From Pacificispira sp002696645 (lineage in GTDB: Bacteria > Pseudomonadota > Alphaproteobacteria > UBA8366 > Aestuariispiraceae), in assembly GCF_048892425.1 (NCBI RefSeq), contig NZ_JBLZHU010000001.1, forward strand, positions 434,001 through 498,000: a stretch of 64,000 nt of DNA, given 5' to 3'. How positions within the stretch are numbered: position 1 is the first letter of the stretch; each line of letters starts with the position of its first letter. Below the pieces are notes generated by a model. That model did not search any database and had not been told where the DNA came from. It was given only the letters and a program-made list of their open reading frames with translations. The position numbers and the translations under genes are program-made. Of this stretch, positions 1 to 8,219 are shown one piece after another.

Positions 1-929
1 TCCAGCACGGCGTATGCGATATCTGCCAGAATACTGCCCGCCAATGTGAAAGCGGTCGCGACCATCAAACCGACCAGTGCCAGATTGAAGTCATTGCCCA
101 TCACGGCCTCGTAAATCATACGACCCATGCCAGACCACCCGAAAATCGTTTCGGTGATCAGCGCACCGGAAAACAATGTACCAAAACTAAGCGCAATCAC
201 GGTGATCAGGGGCAGCAGCGCATTGCGCAGGGCGTGATCAAATAGCTGGCGCGCCGGATTGGCCCCTTTTGCCCTGGCAGTGCGCATATAATCCTGACCC
301 AGGGATTGCAGCATCGCACCGCGCATGAAGCGGGTGAAGCCGCCAATGGATGCCAGGCTGAGCGCGGCGACGGGCAAAAGCATGTGGCGCAGATGGTCCA
401 AACCGCTATCGCCGCTTTCGGCCATTCCGCCAGCGGGAATCCAGGCGACCGGCACAGCGATATAGGCGATCAGCAACAGGGCCAGCCAGAAGGGGGGGAC
501 TGAAATCCCGGCAAAGCAGATCAGATTGATGGCATAATCTGTCAGGCGATTATGTCGGGCCGCCGCCCATACGCCCAATGGGATCGCCAAAGCCAGGGCC
601 ACAAGGGTGCTGATCCCCAGCAATTGAAATGTTGCCCAAAGGCGCGGCATCAGCACGTCACCGACCGGTTGCTGATACAGTCTGGAATATCCGAAATCCC
701 CCTGCAATGCACCTGCCAGCCAACTGGCATATCGTGCCAGGACTGGGCGATCCAGATCATAGCGCGCCCGCAATCTTTCGGCGTCCGCCGCCGTCATTTC
801 TGGATTGGCGGAAAACATCAGATCAATGGGGTCACCTGGCATCAAACCGATCAACCCGTAGCTTGCAAAGGACACGACCAGCAGCACAAGAAAACTGTGG
901 ATCAAACGATGGGTGAGGTAGTGGATCAT
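1..929 (-). CDS. Peptide-type ABC transporter permease (DppB/OppB family), partial at window edge
   Basis: Inner-membrane permease of a family-5 (dipeptide/oligopeptide/nickel) ABC importer. The frame opens with ATG at 929 and stays open to the window edge. About 309 residues are present, ending in the ADIAYAVLD-type segment that normally lies a few residues before the C-terminus of OppB proteins, so little is missing. An N-terminal membrane helix (about residues 8-28) is followed by the MPGDP motif typical of DppB, then a permease domain with further helices. The ATPase-coupling EAA-like loop reads DYMRTARAKG near residue 218. It lies 19 bp downstream of the binding-protein gene and is surely in the same operon. 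The second permease and the ATPase genes would lie to the left, outside the window. The substrate cannot be read from the sequence. Confidence 0.93.
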   Translation of the reverse strand, partial: MIHYLTHRLIHSFLVLLVVSFASYGLIGLMPGDPIDLMFSANPEMTAADAERLRARYDLDRPVLARYASWLAGALQGDFGYSRLYQQPVGDVLMPRLWATFQLLGISTLVALALAIPLGVWAAARHNRLTDYAINLICFAGISVPPFWLALLLIAYIAVPVAWIPAGGMAESGDSGLDHLRHMLLPVAALSLASIGGFTRFMRGAMLQSLGQDYMRTARAKGANPARQLFDHALRNALLPLITVIALSFGTLFSGALITETIFGWSGMGRMIYEAVMGNDFNLALVGLMVATAFTLAGSILADIAYAVL

Positions 930-948
930 CGGTGTCGGGTGGCTTGGG

Positions 949-2616
949 TCACGGTGACAGATGCCAATCTTCAACCCATAACGGGGAGGGGAACTGATGG
1001 CCCGTCGGTGTCAGACCCGACAGGCTTTTTGGCAGGATATAGGTGTCGGACCGGAAATACAGCGGCAGAACGGGAAGATCGGTGACATACAGCTGTTGCA
1101 TCCGTCTCCACAACTGCTCCTGTCTGGCTTCTTCGCAGTCAAATTCCAGGCCATTGATGATCTCATCCATTTCAGGACTGTCATAGCCTGGGTAATTCTG
1201 ACCAGCCCAGGCATTGGCCTCCCGCGGGATCTCCTGGGAATGCAATGTCGTGCGGGGGACGGATTCCGGTGCGCTCATCCAGGCATACATCGCCATGGCG
1301 GGATATTTACGCTTTGAAATCGTGTCCCCAAACAGCACGCGTGGGGGCTCGTTTTCGATACGGATATCGATACCGATCTGCTTCCATTGATTTTGCAGAA
1401 CCTGCTGTACCAATTCGCGCGATTTGTTCCCGGCGGTGGTTTGCAGGGTCAGTGTCAGGGCATCGTCCCCCTTGTACCGAATGCCATCAGCGCCCAGTGT
1501 CCAGCCCGCCTGGTCCAAGAGATCCGCAGCCTTTTCCGGGTCATAGGCATAGTGTGGAATGTCAGGATCATACCGGATATCCAACGGATTGACGTTGCTT
1601 TGTGCGACAGGCTGCTTGCCCTTGAACAAGCGTTTGGTGATCAGGGATCGGTCAATACCATACAGCAATGCCTGGCGTACGCGTACGTCCTTCAGGATTG
1701 GATTGTCCAAGTTCAAATCAATATGCTCATAGACTAGGCTGGGCTTGTAGATGATCTGGTAGTCATCGCCATAGCGTTCCTGGAAGGCCAGCGCCTGATC
1801 GACAGACAGGCCTAACTCCCCAGCGATCATGTCAATATCGCCCGCCAGCAGATTGGCTGTCAGGGCGGCGGTGTTTTCAATCGCCCGTATTTCGATTTCA
1901 TCAAAGTACGGGGGCTTTCCCCACCATTCCGGGTTCCGCTGCAGCAGGATGCTTTGGCCAGGTGTGACCCGGGCGATGCGATAGGGGCCATACCATAGGC
2001 CCGGATTGGTCGAATCCGTATCATAGGCGGTACGACGGCGATAGTCAGCCGCGCCTTCATCGAATATCGGCTTTTCAATATGGCGGGGCAGCAGCGTTAA
2101 GCCGGATAAGCCCTGATAATCACAAGAGCGCTTGTTCAGATGCAGGGTGAATCGCTTTTCCCCATCAATCTCTACCCGGTCGATGCGGCGGTATTGTTCC
2201 GCATTATCAATACCGGATTCAGGGTTCTTGCCCATTTCTACGGAAAACAAGACATCCTGGGTTGTGATCGGCGTGCCATCCCCCCAAACGGCATCGGGCG
2301 GCAGTTCGTATTGGACTGCCATGCCTTCCTGGCCATCCTGTGTCAGTTCCAATGCGGCCGTCCCTTGCTCCAGGCTGGGAAGGCGCGTGCACAGCAGGCA
2401 GACCCGCTTCCAATCCGGGTCATAGGCCGTGATCGGGCGTCGTGCCATGGCAATGACATAGGTTTTTGCCAGCATGGAATCGAAGGCCGGATGCAGGGTA
2501 GAGGGATACTGACTGATCCCGATGGTCAGCCGTTCCTTGCTAATCGCCTGCGCTTCGAAGGTCAGGGAAGACACACCGACGAGCGCCAGAATGACAACTT
2601 GGATCAGGCGGATCAT
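949..2616 (-). CDS. ABC transporter substrate-binding protein, family 5 (peptide-type)
   Basis: Periplasmic solute-binding protein of the SBP_bac_5 family (555 aa, normal family length is about 500-560). It has a Sec signal peptide, with a hydrophobic stretch over residues 4-16 and a likely cut after AQA near residue 24. The body carries family features such as WGDGTPITTQDVLFS near residue 110 and GLWYGPYRI, followed by the long two-lobe fold that closes over the ligand. It feeds the permease encoded 19 bp downstream. It starts 19 bp after the pyrE stop, so pyrE may be co-transcribed with it, although the functions are unrelated. Family members bind di- and oligopeptides, opines, nickel-chelates or haem; nothing here picks one. 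Confidence 0.93.
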   Translation of the reverse strand: MIRLIQVVILALVGVSSLTFEAQAISKERLTIGISQYPSTLHPAFDSMLAKTYVIAMARRPITAYDPDWKRVCLLCTRLPSLEQGTAALELTQDGQEGMAVQYELPPDAVWGDGTPITTQDVLFSVEMGKNPESGIDNAEQYRRIDRVEIDGEKRFTLHLNKRSCDYQGLSGLTLLPRHIEKPIFDEGAADYRRRTAYDTDSTNPGLWYGPYRIARVTPGQSILLQRNPEWWGKPPYFDEIEIRAIENTAALTANLLAGDIDMIAGELGLSVDQALAFQERYGDDYQIIYKPSLVYEHIDLNLDNPILKDVRVRQALLYGIDRSLITKRLFKGKQPVAQSNVNPLDIRYDPDIPHYAYDPEKAADLLDQAGWTLGADGIRYKGDDALTLTLQTTAGNKSRELVQQVLQNQWKQIGIDIRIENEPPRVLFGDTISKRKYPAMAMYAWMSAPESVPRTTLHSQEIPREANAWAGQNYPGYDSPEMDEIINGLEFDCEEARQEQLWRRMQQLYVTDLPVLPLYFRSDTYILPKSLSGLTPTGHQFPSPLWVEDWHLSP

Positions 2617-2635
2617 TCAGACCGTCCTCCCATTC

Positions 2636-3313
2636 CTATTCTTCCGAACCACCCATGGCTTTTGACCATCCGATCGGATCATGCAGAAACGCTTCCACCT
2701 GGTCCGCTTGGCCTGCTTTGAAATAGCCATCTTCCTTGGCGCATTCCAGAACATCCCACCACGTTGCCAGGGAATGCAGCGCGACGCCATGGTCGGCCAG
2801 GGCTTTCTCCCCTTCCGGGAAAATGCCGTAATGGAAGATCACAAATGTGTGGTGACACACCGCGCCCGCGTCACGTATACCGTCGACGAAGGACAGTTTA
2901 GAGCCACCATCGGTCGCCATGTCCTCAACCAGGATTACCCGTTGCCCTTCTGCCAGGGCCCCTTCGATGCGGGCATTGCGCCCAAAGCCTTTGGGTTTTT
3001 TACGGATATAACACATCGGCAGCATCAGGTGGTCTGAGATCCAGGCCGCGAAGGGAATACCGGCGGTCTCCCCCCCTGCAACCACGTCCAGGCTTTCAAA
3101 ACCGACCTTTTCCTCAATCGTGGCGGCCCCCATTTTCATCAGGCGACGGCGCGCGCGCGGAAAGGCGATCAGCCGACGGCAATCCACATAGACCGGACTT
3201 TTTCGGCCACTGGTCAGGGTGAAAGGGTCGTCCGGCTTGAACAGCACAGATTGGGTTTCAATCAAAATCCGGGCGGCAACGCGAGAGATCGGGGTTGAAG
3301 CGGTGGTGGTCAT
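2636..3313 (-). CDS. pyrE: Orotate phosphoribosyltransferase
   Basis: Cytosolic enzyme of pyrimidine synthesis that joins orotate and PRPP to give OMP and pyrophosphate. From the ATG at 3313 the protein is 225 aa, as usual for alphaproteobacterial PyrE. A TTG two codons upstream is a weaker alternative start. Residues 34-44 (TSGRKSPVYVD) match the family N-terminal motif, 102-111 (YIRKKPKGFG) the flexible catalytic loop region, and 127-139 (VILVEDMATDGGS) the PRPP-binding signature with its paired acids. The gene is complete. It sits head to tail with the peptide-type binding protein; an intergenic gap separates it from the channel gene upstream on the same strand. Confidence 0.95.
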   Translation of the reverse strand: MTTTASTPISRVAARILIETQSVLFKPDDPFTLTSGRKSPVYVDCRRLIAFPRARRRLMKMGAATIEEKVGFESLDVVAGGETAGIPFAAWISDHLMLPMCYIRKKPKGFGRNARIEGALAEGQRVILVEDMATDGGSKLSFVDGIRDAGAVCHHTFVIFHYGIFPEGEKALADHGVALHSLATWWDVLECAKEDGYFKAGQADQVEAFLHDPIGWSKAMGGSEE

Positions 3314-3357
3314 ACGCAATGGGTCCTTTTCAAGGCTCTAATAATGAATGTGACACA

Positions 3358-4526
3358 TTAGGGTGTCGGCAGGGGCGTCTCAACTGGGCGAAATACTTTT
3401 CCGGCCAAAATGTATCCGATGGTCTTGGTTCCGACGATGGCAATGATCAGCGTCGTGATCAGGATCGCCGCAATCGCCAGTCCATGCGCAAAACCACTGT
3501 CAATCGCATCCGCATATAGAATGGCCGCGACACTGAAGGCGGCCATTGGGAAGGTGCAGGACCAGGCGCTTAATCCAAACGGCATTTGCAGCATCGCTTT
3601 GACCTGTGGGATCAGGATCAACAGCATGAAAACGGCAATGCCGAAGAACATCTGGGCCGTGCCATCAATATGCCCCCCGTTCAATACGGCATAGGCGGTA
3701 AAGCACAGCGATGGCGGTGCCAGCAGGATTGCCAGCGTCGGTCGCAGCGGTTTTTCCATCGCGCGTTCAAACAACAATCGATAAAAGACGACCGTGAACA
3801 GGATGATCCAGAATAACAGCCCCACGGCAAAGACCATCCAACTGATACCCGTATAGCCCAATGGCGCCCCCACAATCGGGGTCACCAGATTGCCAACAAC
3901 CGGGATGAACCATATGGGCGTTGCGTGCGATATATGATTATCCCGTGATATCCACTTAGTGACGACACGAACCGTGATCGCCATATTGGCGATTGCGGCA
4001 ACGCTCCAGATCAGGGTCGCCAAGCCGTGGGACAAACCGATAAGACTGGAAGACAGTATCATCATTGTCATGGTTGCCGTGGCGAATAAATTTCCCTGGA
4101 TCGGGTGATTTAACTCGTCCAGCACGGCCTGACGATGCCGGACTGTTTTCAGGCCATACAGGCCCAACAAAATCAGAAATATACCAATCGCGATTCCAAT
4201 GAAAATGATACCGGGAATGGGACCTATTCCATAGGCTATTCCTGTTTCGCGCCAGGCAATGGCAAACCCTGCCAGGCCCAGCCCTGCGCTGAACAGGCTG
4301 ACGGGCATATGTTGCAGGCTGGCGGGGATGCGATCATCGCTGGTGGTTGCGGTACTGGTCGCGCCTGCTTTTTGTGCCGATGGCCCCTTTGCCGCTGATT
4401 TGACGGGGCTGCTTTTCTTCGCAACGGACTTTTTTGCCGTCGCTTTTTTGCGCCTGGCTTTTTTCTGACCTGCTGCGACAGGTTGCGCCGTAACGGTCGT
4501 ATCGGGAGAGTCGGGGGGTACTGCCA
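3358..4526 (-). CDS. TehA/SLAC1-family membrane channel with a lysine-rich N-terminal tail
   Basis: Predicted inner-membrane protein of the TehA/SLAC1 (voltage-dependent anion channel, C4-dicarboxylate/malate) family. The core begins near residue 75 with HMPVSLFSAGLGLAGFA, the usual TehA opening, and continues with about ten hydrophobic helices to the C-terminus. Ahead of it is an unusual cytosolic tail of about 70 residues rich in Lys, Ala, Ser and Thr (AKKSVAKKSS-type repeats at about 18-60), resembling histone H1 or AlgP-like tails. The ATG at 4526 is used; a TTG lies three codons upstream. The gene is divergent from the AhpD-like gene. Likely role: passage of small anions or organic acids. 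The substrate and the function of the tail are unknown. Confidence 0.8.
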
Positions 4527-4654
4527 TGCGGCACAATCCATTGATGGTGTATAACAGGTTCCACTGTTGTAGCCTTGTCTAACCCATTTTGGAAAGAGTT
4601 AGGCGGCAGTGCGGTTCTACTGTCCCTTTTCACACTTTTGAAAGGAATTGCAAC

Positions 4655-5077
4655 ATGTCCACGGTCCAACCCCTTGCAGCCACTGAGACGGATCCCCGCG
4701 TCAAGGCGGTGTTTGACGATATAAGGGCGGTGCGCGGCAGTGATTTTATCAATAACTTCTGGCTCTATCTGGCCTTCGACCCGGCCCTGCTGGAGGATGT
4801 CTGGCACAGCGTGCGTGACACGATGATCGCCCCGTCGGCCCTGGATCAAAAAACCAAGGAAATGATCTATATCGCGGTTTCTGTCGCCAATGCCTGTCAG
4901 TATTGCATCCATTCCCATACCGCTGCGGCAAAGGCGAAGGGGATGACGGCATCAGAGCATGCGGATCTGTTGCGTGTGATTGGGCTGGCGGCGCGAACCA
5001 ATCATCTGGTGAATGGTTTGCAGGTCCCGGTCGATGCCGCATTTGATATGGCGGCCAGCGAGAATGGCGAGACGTAA
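4655..5077 (+). CDS. Carboxymuconolactone decarboxylase / AhpD-like protein
   Basis: Small protein of 140 aa in the CMD/AhpD superfamily. The redox motif C-Q-Y-C lies at residues 81-84 and is followed by the I-H-S-H histidines seen in AhpD-type peroxidase-related proteins. These proteins act as thiol-based reductases or hydroperoxidases; true carboxymuconolactone decarboxylases lack the CxxC, so decarboxylase activity is unlikely. The start at 4655 has a good ribosome site (AAAGGA about 8 bases upstream). A longer reading from 4589 has no such support. The gene is divergent from the TehA-type channel and about 75 bp before the AEC carrier. A second CMD-like protein is encoded at 48920-49507. 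Confidence 0.88.
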   Translation: MSTVQPLAATETDPRVKAVFDDIRAVRGSDFINNFWLYLAFDPALLEDVWHSVRDTMIAPSALDQKTKEMIYIAVSVANACQYCIHSHTAAAKAKGMTASEHADLLRVIGLAARTNHLVNGLQVPVDAAFDMAASENGET

Positions 5078-5152
5078 AAGATTGTAACGGAATGGTTTTC
5101 TTTGCGCGTTTGCGTTCTATAGTGCGCCCAAACATCGCTGAAAGGGTTGGCC

Positions 5153-6094
5153 GTGCTGGAAATTGTCTTAACGATTGCGCCGATTTTCCTGTTGATCGTA
5201 CTGGGTAATATCCTGCGCCGGATTGGCATTCCGTCTGTCGATTTCTGGAATATTAATGACAAGCTGGTCTATTGGGTCTTGTTCCCGGTCCTGCTGTTCA
5301 AAACGACATCGAGCTTAACTCTGTCAGGGGCGGTGATCGGGAATTACGCCATCGTCATTCTGGGGGGATTTTTTGCAGCGGTTCTATACAGCCTGATCGC
5401 AATCAAAGTGTTCAGGATTTCAGCCCCCAGCGGCACGTCGGTTTTACAGGGGGCCGCGCGCCATAATACCTTTATCGCCCTGGCGGTGGCAGAGCGTCTG
5501 TTCGGCGCTGATGGTCTGGCCTTAGCGGCAATGGTAACAGCGGTCCTGATACCGGTGACAAACATCGTTGTTGTGACATCCATGGTCGGCATGTTGCCAA
5601 AAACACCGGGGCGCAGCCTGCCCGCAGCGATCCTGCGGGATCTGACCCGCAACCCACTGCTGGTTTCCATTGTGATCGGGATGTCACTGAACCTGTTGGG
5701 CGTCGGGGAGATTCCGGTATTGCATCAGACGGCCGGAATTCTGGGGGCGGCGGCCTTGCCGATCATGCTGTTATGCATTGGGGCCAATTTGCATTTTTCT
5801 GAGATGCGGGCGGGTCTGTTATCGACCTATCTGTCTATGGCTGGAAAGTTCATCGTCTTCCCGGCGGTCGTCTTTGGCTTGGTGCTGATGGTTGGATTGG
5901 AAGGAAATATGGCAATGATCCCGCTGATTTTTGCCTGTGTCCCAACGGCGGCATCCTCCTTCACCCTGGCCCGCCAAATGGGGGGGGACGCCCCGCTGGC
6001 CGCATCGATTGTGACGGTGCAGACCCTGGTGTCTTTCGTTTCCCTTCCCATCGCGATCACGCTATTGGGACACGTCTTTGGACTGACTTTTTAA
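5153..6094 (+). CDS. AEC-family transporter (auxin efflux carrier type)
   Basis: Integral membrane carrier of 313 aa with about ten hydrophobic helices in two halves, as in AEC-family (PF03547) proteins. Bacterial members include malate and malonate carriers; the substrate here is unknown. The start is taken as GTG at 5153 because AAAGGG lies six bases upstream; a TTG at 5147 is too close to that site. An NxxxxxA-type break near the middle (RHNTFIALAVAERLFG) is characteristic of the family's crossover region. The 3' end overlaps the convergent hypothetical gene by 33 bp, an unusually long tail-to-tail overlap. Confidence 0.88.
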   Translation: MLEIVLTIAPIFLLIVLGNILRRIGIPSVDFWNINDKLVYWVLFPVLLFKTTSSLTLSGAVIGNYAIVILGGFFAAVLYSLIAIKVFRISAPSGTSVLQGAARHNTFIALAVAERLFGADGLALAAMVTAVLIPVTNIVVVTSMVGMLPKTPGRSLPAAILRDLTRNPLLVSIVIGMSLNLLGVGEIPVLHQTAGILGAAALPIMLLCIGANLHFSEMRAGLLSTYLSMAGKFIVFPAVVFGLVLMVGLEGNMAMIPLIFACVPTAASSFTLARQMGGDAPLAASIVTVQTLVSFVSLPIAITLLGHVFGLTF

Positions 6095-6604
6095 ATCATA
6101 CCAGGCGCGTAACACGTCCTGTGTGACCTTTGGGTCGGCCAGGACCAAGCGAATGGCGTCCTGTTCGTAATCTTCCAGGCGGACTGTCAGAAAGTCCCCC
6201 CATTGCCGTAGGTAAGAGCCGGAAAACATCGCATTGCGCTTTGACACATCCGGTGTTCCAAAGCGCATGATCAGGTCCGAATCAACTTTTTCCAGATCGA
6301 AACCATCAGGGTATTTATCCTCAATTTCTATGCGATACAGGGTGTCATCATCCGGTCGAACAGAAAAGAAGATGCCGAAATGGTATTCCCGATACCGACA
6401 CAGGGTTCCATGATAGCGGTGATACCCTTCCTGTATGGAGGGTTCGCAAAAGAACCGATATTGCGACAAGGCTTCCAGGGCGGCATTCCGCGTCATACCC
6501 AGGGAAAGACCGCGAAGGCTGTACTCCGTGTCTTGCGCCCGGACCGATCCGGCCCCGAACAGGTGTGTTCCTATCAGAAACAACAGGAACAGCAGACGCG
6601 TCAT
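6062..6604 (-). CDS. Secreted protein of unknown function
   Basis: I do not recognise this family. The ATG at 6604 overlaps the stop of the GFA-type gene (ATGA), giving 180 aa. Residues 1-23 form a clean Sec signal peptide (MTRLLFLLFLIGTHLFGAGS then VRAQ), so the mature protein should be periplasmic. The mature part starts with YSLRGLSLGMTRNAALEAL, which resembles the LGMT/S-x-x-E opening of small periplasmic repeat domains. It is followed by two cysteines about 15 residues apart (FFCEP and TLCRY) that could form a disulfide. It is the last gene of the asnB-led run and overlaps the AEC carrier gene tail to tail by 33 bp. Confidence 0.75.
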   Translation of the reverse strand: MTRLLFLLFLIGTHLFGAGSVRAQDTEYSLRGLSLGMTRNAALEALSQYRFFCEPSIQEGYHRYHGTLCRYREYHFGIFFSVRPDDDTLYRIEIEDKYPDGFDLEKVDSDLIMRFGTPDVSKRNAMFSGSYLRQWGDFLTVRLEDYEQDAIRLVLADPKVTQDVLRAWYDLKSQSKDVSQ

Positions 6605-7080
6605 CGGGTCAGACCCAGTCGCTGATGCCATTGGGCCAGGGATTCGTCCGGATATTCGTCAAACGTCTTATCCTGTGGACCGGCTTCAGTCTCGCACCAG
6701 GGGGCCTTATACGCCGTCATCAGATTTACATGTTCTGGCGGCACGGGAAGGGCGGTATCTATTGCCGATGCAAAGGGATGCACAAGTTCAGGCCAGCGGC
6801 TGTCATAGCACCACAGGCAGGACCCGCAATGCTTACAGAAATGGCGGCCCAGCGGGCTGATGCCGTCAGGTGCGCGCGTATCCCTGGCATGATAGACGCT
6901 CAGATGCTCTTCTCCCTCAATCGACAGGCTGGCATAATCGCCCCCCAGATTGATCGTATAGCCACCGCCCCCCTGAGTCTTGCGACAGATTGAACAGTAA
7001 CAGCGGTTAAAGGGATAGGGATGTGCGCTTTCCAGGGAAAACCGCACAGACCCGCAATGACAGCTTCCCTCCAGCCTCAT
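6601..7080 (-). CDS. GFA-family zinc protein (glutathione-dependent formaldehyde-activating enzyme-like)
   Basis: Cytosolic protein of 159 aa with the GFA/Mss4-like fold. The zinc ligands are visible: C7-x-C9 (CHCGS), C27-x-C29-x2-C32 (RCYCSICRK) and a late FCKHCGSC cluster near residue 92. Gfa proteins were described as speeding the reaction of formaldehyde with glutathione, but most family members have no proven substrate. The ATG at 7080 overlaps the cupin stop (ATGA) and its own stop overlaps the next start, so translation is probably coupled. Its place among a cupin, an SDR and a glycosyltransferase suggests a role in small-molecule modification rather than formaldehyde detoxification, but that is inference. 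Confidence 0.88.
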   Translation of the reverse strand: MRLEGSCHCGSVRFSLESAHPYPFNRCYCSICRKTQGGGGYTINLGGDYASLSIEGEEHLSVYHARDTRAPDGISPLGRHFCKHCGSCLWCYDSRWPELVHPFASAIDTALPVPPEHVNLMTAYKAPWCETEAGPQDKTFDEYPDESLAQWHQRLGLTR

Positions 7081-7430
7081 GCTTCTTTCTCCTCAATTCC
7101 AACGGGATGATAGTCATAGGGGCCAACGCCCTGGACCAACATCATTCGGACTGTATCGCTGCCAATATTGCGAACCTCATGGGCAACCTTGGGGGCGACG
7201 GCGCAACTGTCACCGGATTTCAGGTGATGCATCGCTTTCGGGGCGCGGCATTCAATTTCAACCGATCCGGCAAGACAGTAAAATCGATCATGGACGTTGG
7301 TATGCCAATGCCAGGGAACTTTCTCCCCCGCCTGCAATGTCATTTCCAGAACGCGCAGGGTTGGTGTTTCCTCAACAATATCAATGCGCGCGACGGAAAA
7401 TTGATTTTCCCATGGCCTTGTGTCAGTCAT
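7077..7430 (-). CDS. Single-domain cupin protein
   Basis: Small beta-barrel protein of 117 aa. The metal-binding cupin motif 1 is clear: W40-H41-W42-H43 with H47/D48 and the following CLAGSVEIE strand. Motif 2 is VAPKVAHEVRN, with the third histidine at residue 84. Such proteins can be isomerases, dioxygenases or ligand sensors, and short cupins of this kind are often sugar- or acid-binding. Its 3' end overlaps the GFA start by four bases, and it lies 12 bp after the SDR stop. It is part of the six-gene run led by the asparagine synthase gene. The substrate is unknown. Confidence 0.87.
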   Translation of the reverse strand: MTDTRPWENQFSVARIDIVEETPTLRVLEMTLQAGEKVPWHWHTNVHDRFYCLAGSVEIECRAPKAMHHLKSGDSCAVAPKVAHEVRNIGSDTVRMMLVQGVGPYDYHPVGIEEKEA

Positions 7431-7442
7431 CCGTCAGACTCC

Positions 7443-8219
7443 TTATTTCAGCATTTGCGTGTCGCCATCGATGCTCAGCGCTTGTCCAGACAAGGTTCCA
7501 CAGTCATCGGATGCAAGGAACAAAGCCATGGCGGCAATATCTTCCGGCGGGATCAATCGCCCCATTGAGGCCAGATTGGTGTAATTGGCCAACATCTCTT
7601 CAAAAGGGACGCCGCGCGCATCGGCTTTGGCGGTGATCACCCGTTCAATCCTGGGGCCTTCCACGGCGCCGGGCAGGATGGCATTGACCCGAATGTTGAA
7701 GGGGCCCAGCTCTGCCGCCAGCGACTTTGTAAATCCGACAACCGCCCATTTGGACGCGGAATAGGGGGTGCGCAGCGGGAAGGCGAATTTCCCCGCTGCG
7801 GAGGAGAGATTGATGATTGCTCCACCGCCCGCTGCTTTTAGATGGGGCACCGCCAGCCGGGTGCATAAAAACTGTCCGGTGATGTTGATCGCCAGCGTTC
7901 TTTCAAAATCATCAGGATTGATATCTTCAACCGGGCCGGTCGGCCCTGCAATGCCGGCATTGTTGACCAGGACATCCAGGCCGCCCAGAGCGGCCAATCC
8001 CTGTTCAAAGAAAGCGTCGACAGCCGCGCGATCTGAGATATCCGCCTGCATTTGACCGATATCAGGGTGTGTGGTGGACAGGTCTGCCAAAGCCGTCTGA
8101 TCAATATCGCACACAAAGACTCTCGCGCCCGCCGCATTCATCTTTTCGGCCATAATGCGCCCGATTCCCGCTGCGCCGGCGGTGATAAGAATGCGCTTTC
8201 CTGTCAATTCATGTGTCAT
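7443..8219 (-). CDS. SDR-family oxidoreductase
   Basis: Classical short-chain dehydrogenase/reductase of 258 aa. It has the cofactor loop TAGAAGIG at residues 13-20, the VCDID acid that favours NAD(H), the NNAG motif, and a catalytic Ser-Tyr-Lys set in NLSSAAGKFAF and YSASKWA. The C-terminal LSGQALSIDGD segment is standard. The start at 8219 is chosen for its ribosome site (GGGAGG about seven bases upstream) and overlaps the end of the glycosyltransferase by 11 bases. A reading from 8291 adds an unlikely 24-residue leader. Many family members oxidise or reduce sugars, polyols or hydroxy acids; the substrate here is unknown. Confidence 0.9.
   Translation of the reverse strand: MTHELTGKRILITAGAAGIGRIMAEKMNAAGARVFVCDIDQTALADLSTTHPDIGQMQADISDRAAVDAFFEQGLAALGGLDVLVNNAGIAGPTGPVEDINPDDFERTLAINITGQFLCTRLAVPHLKAAGGGAIINLSSAAGKFAFPLRTPYSASKWAVVGFTKSLAAELGPFNIRVNAILPGAVEGPRIERVITAKADARGVPFEEMLANYTNLASMGRLIPPEDIAAMALFLASDDCGTLSGQALSIDGDTQMLK

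Noticed and set aside
552..1085. Plus-strand open frame of 177 codons over the permease and the binding-protein 3' end.
   Set aside because: It is antisense to two genes with clear family features and has a typical shadow composition.
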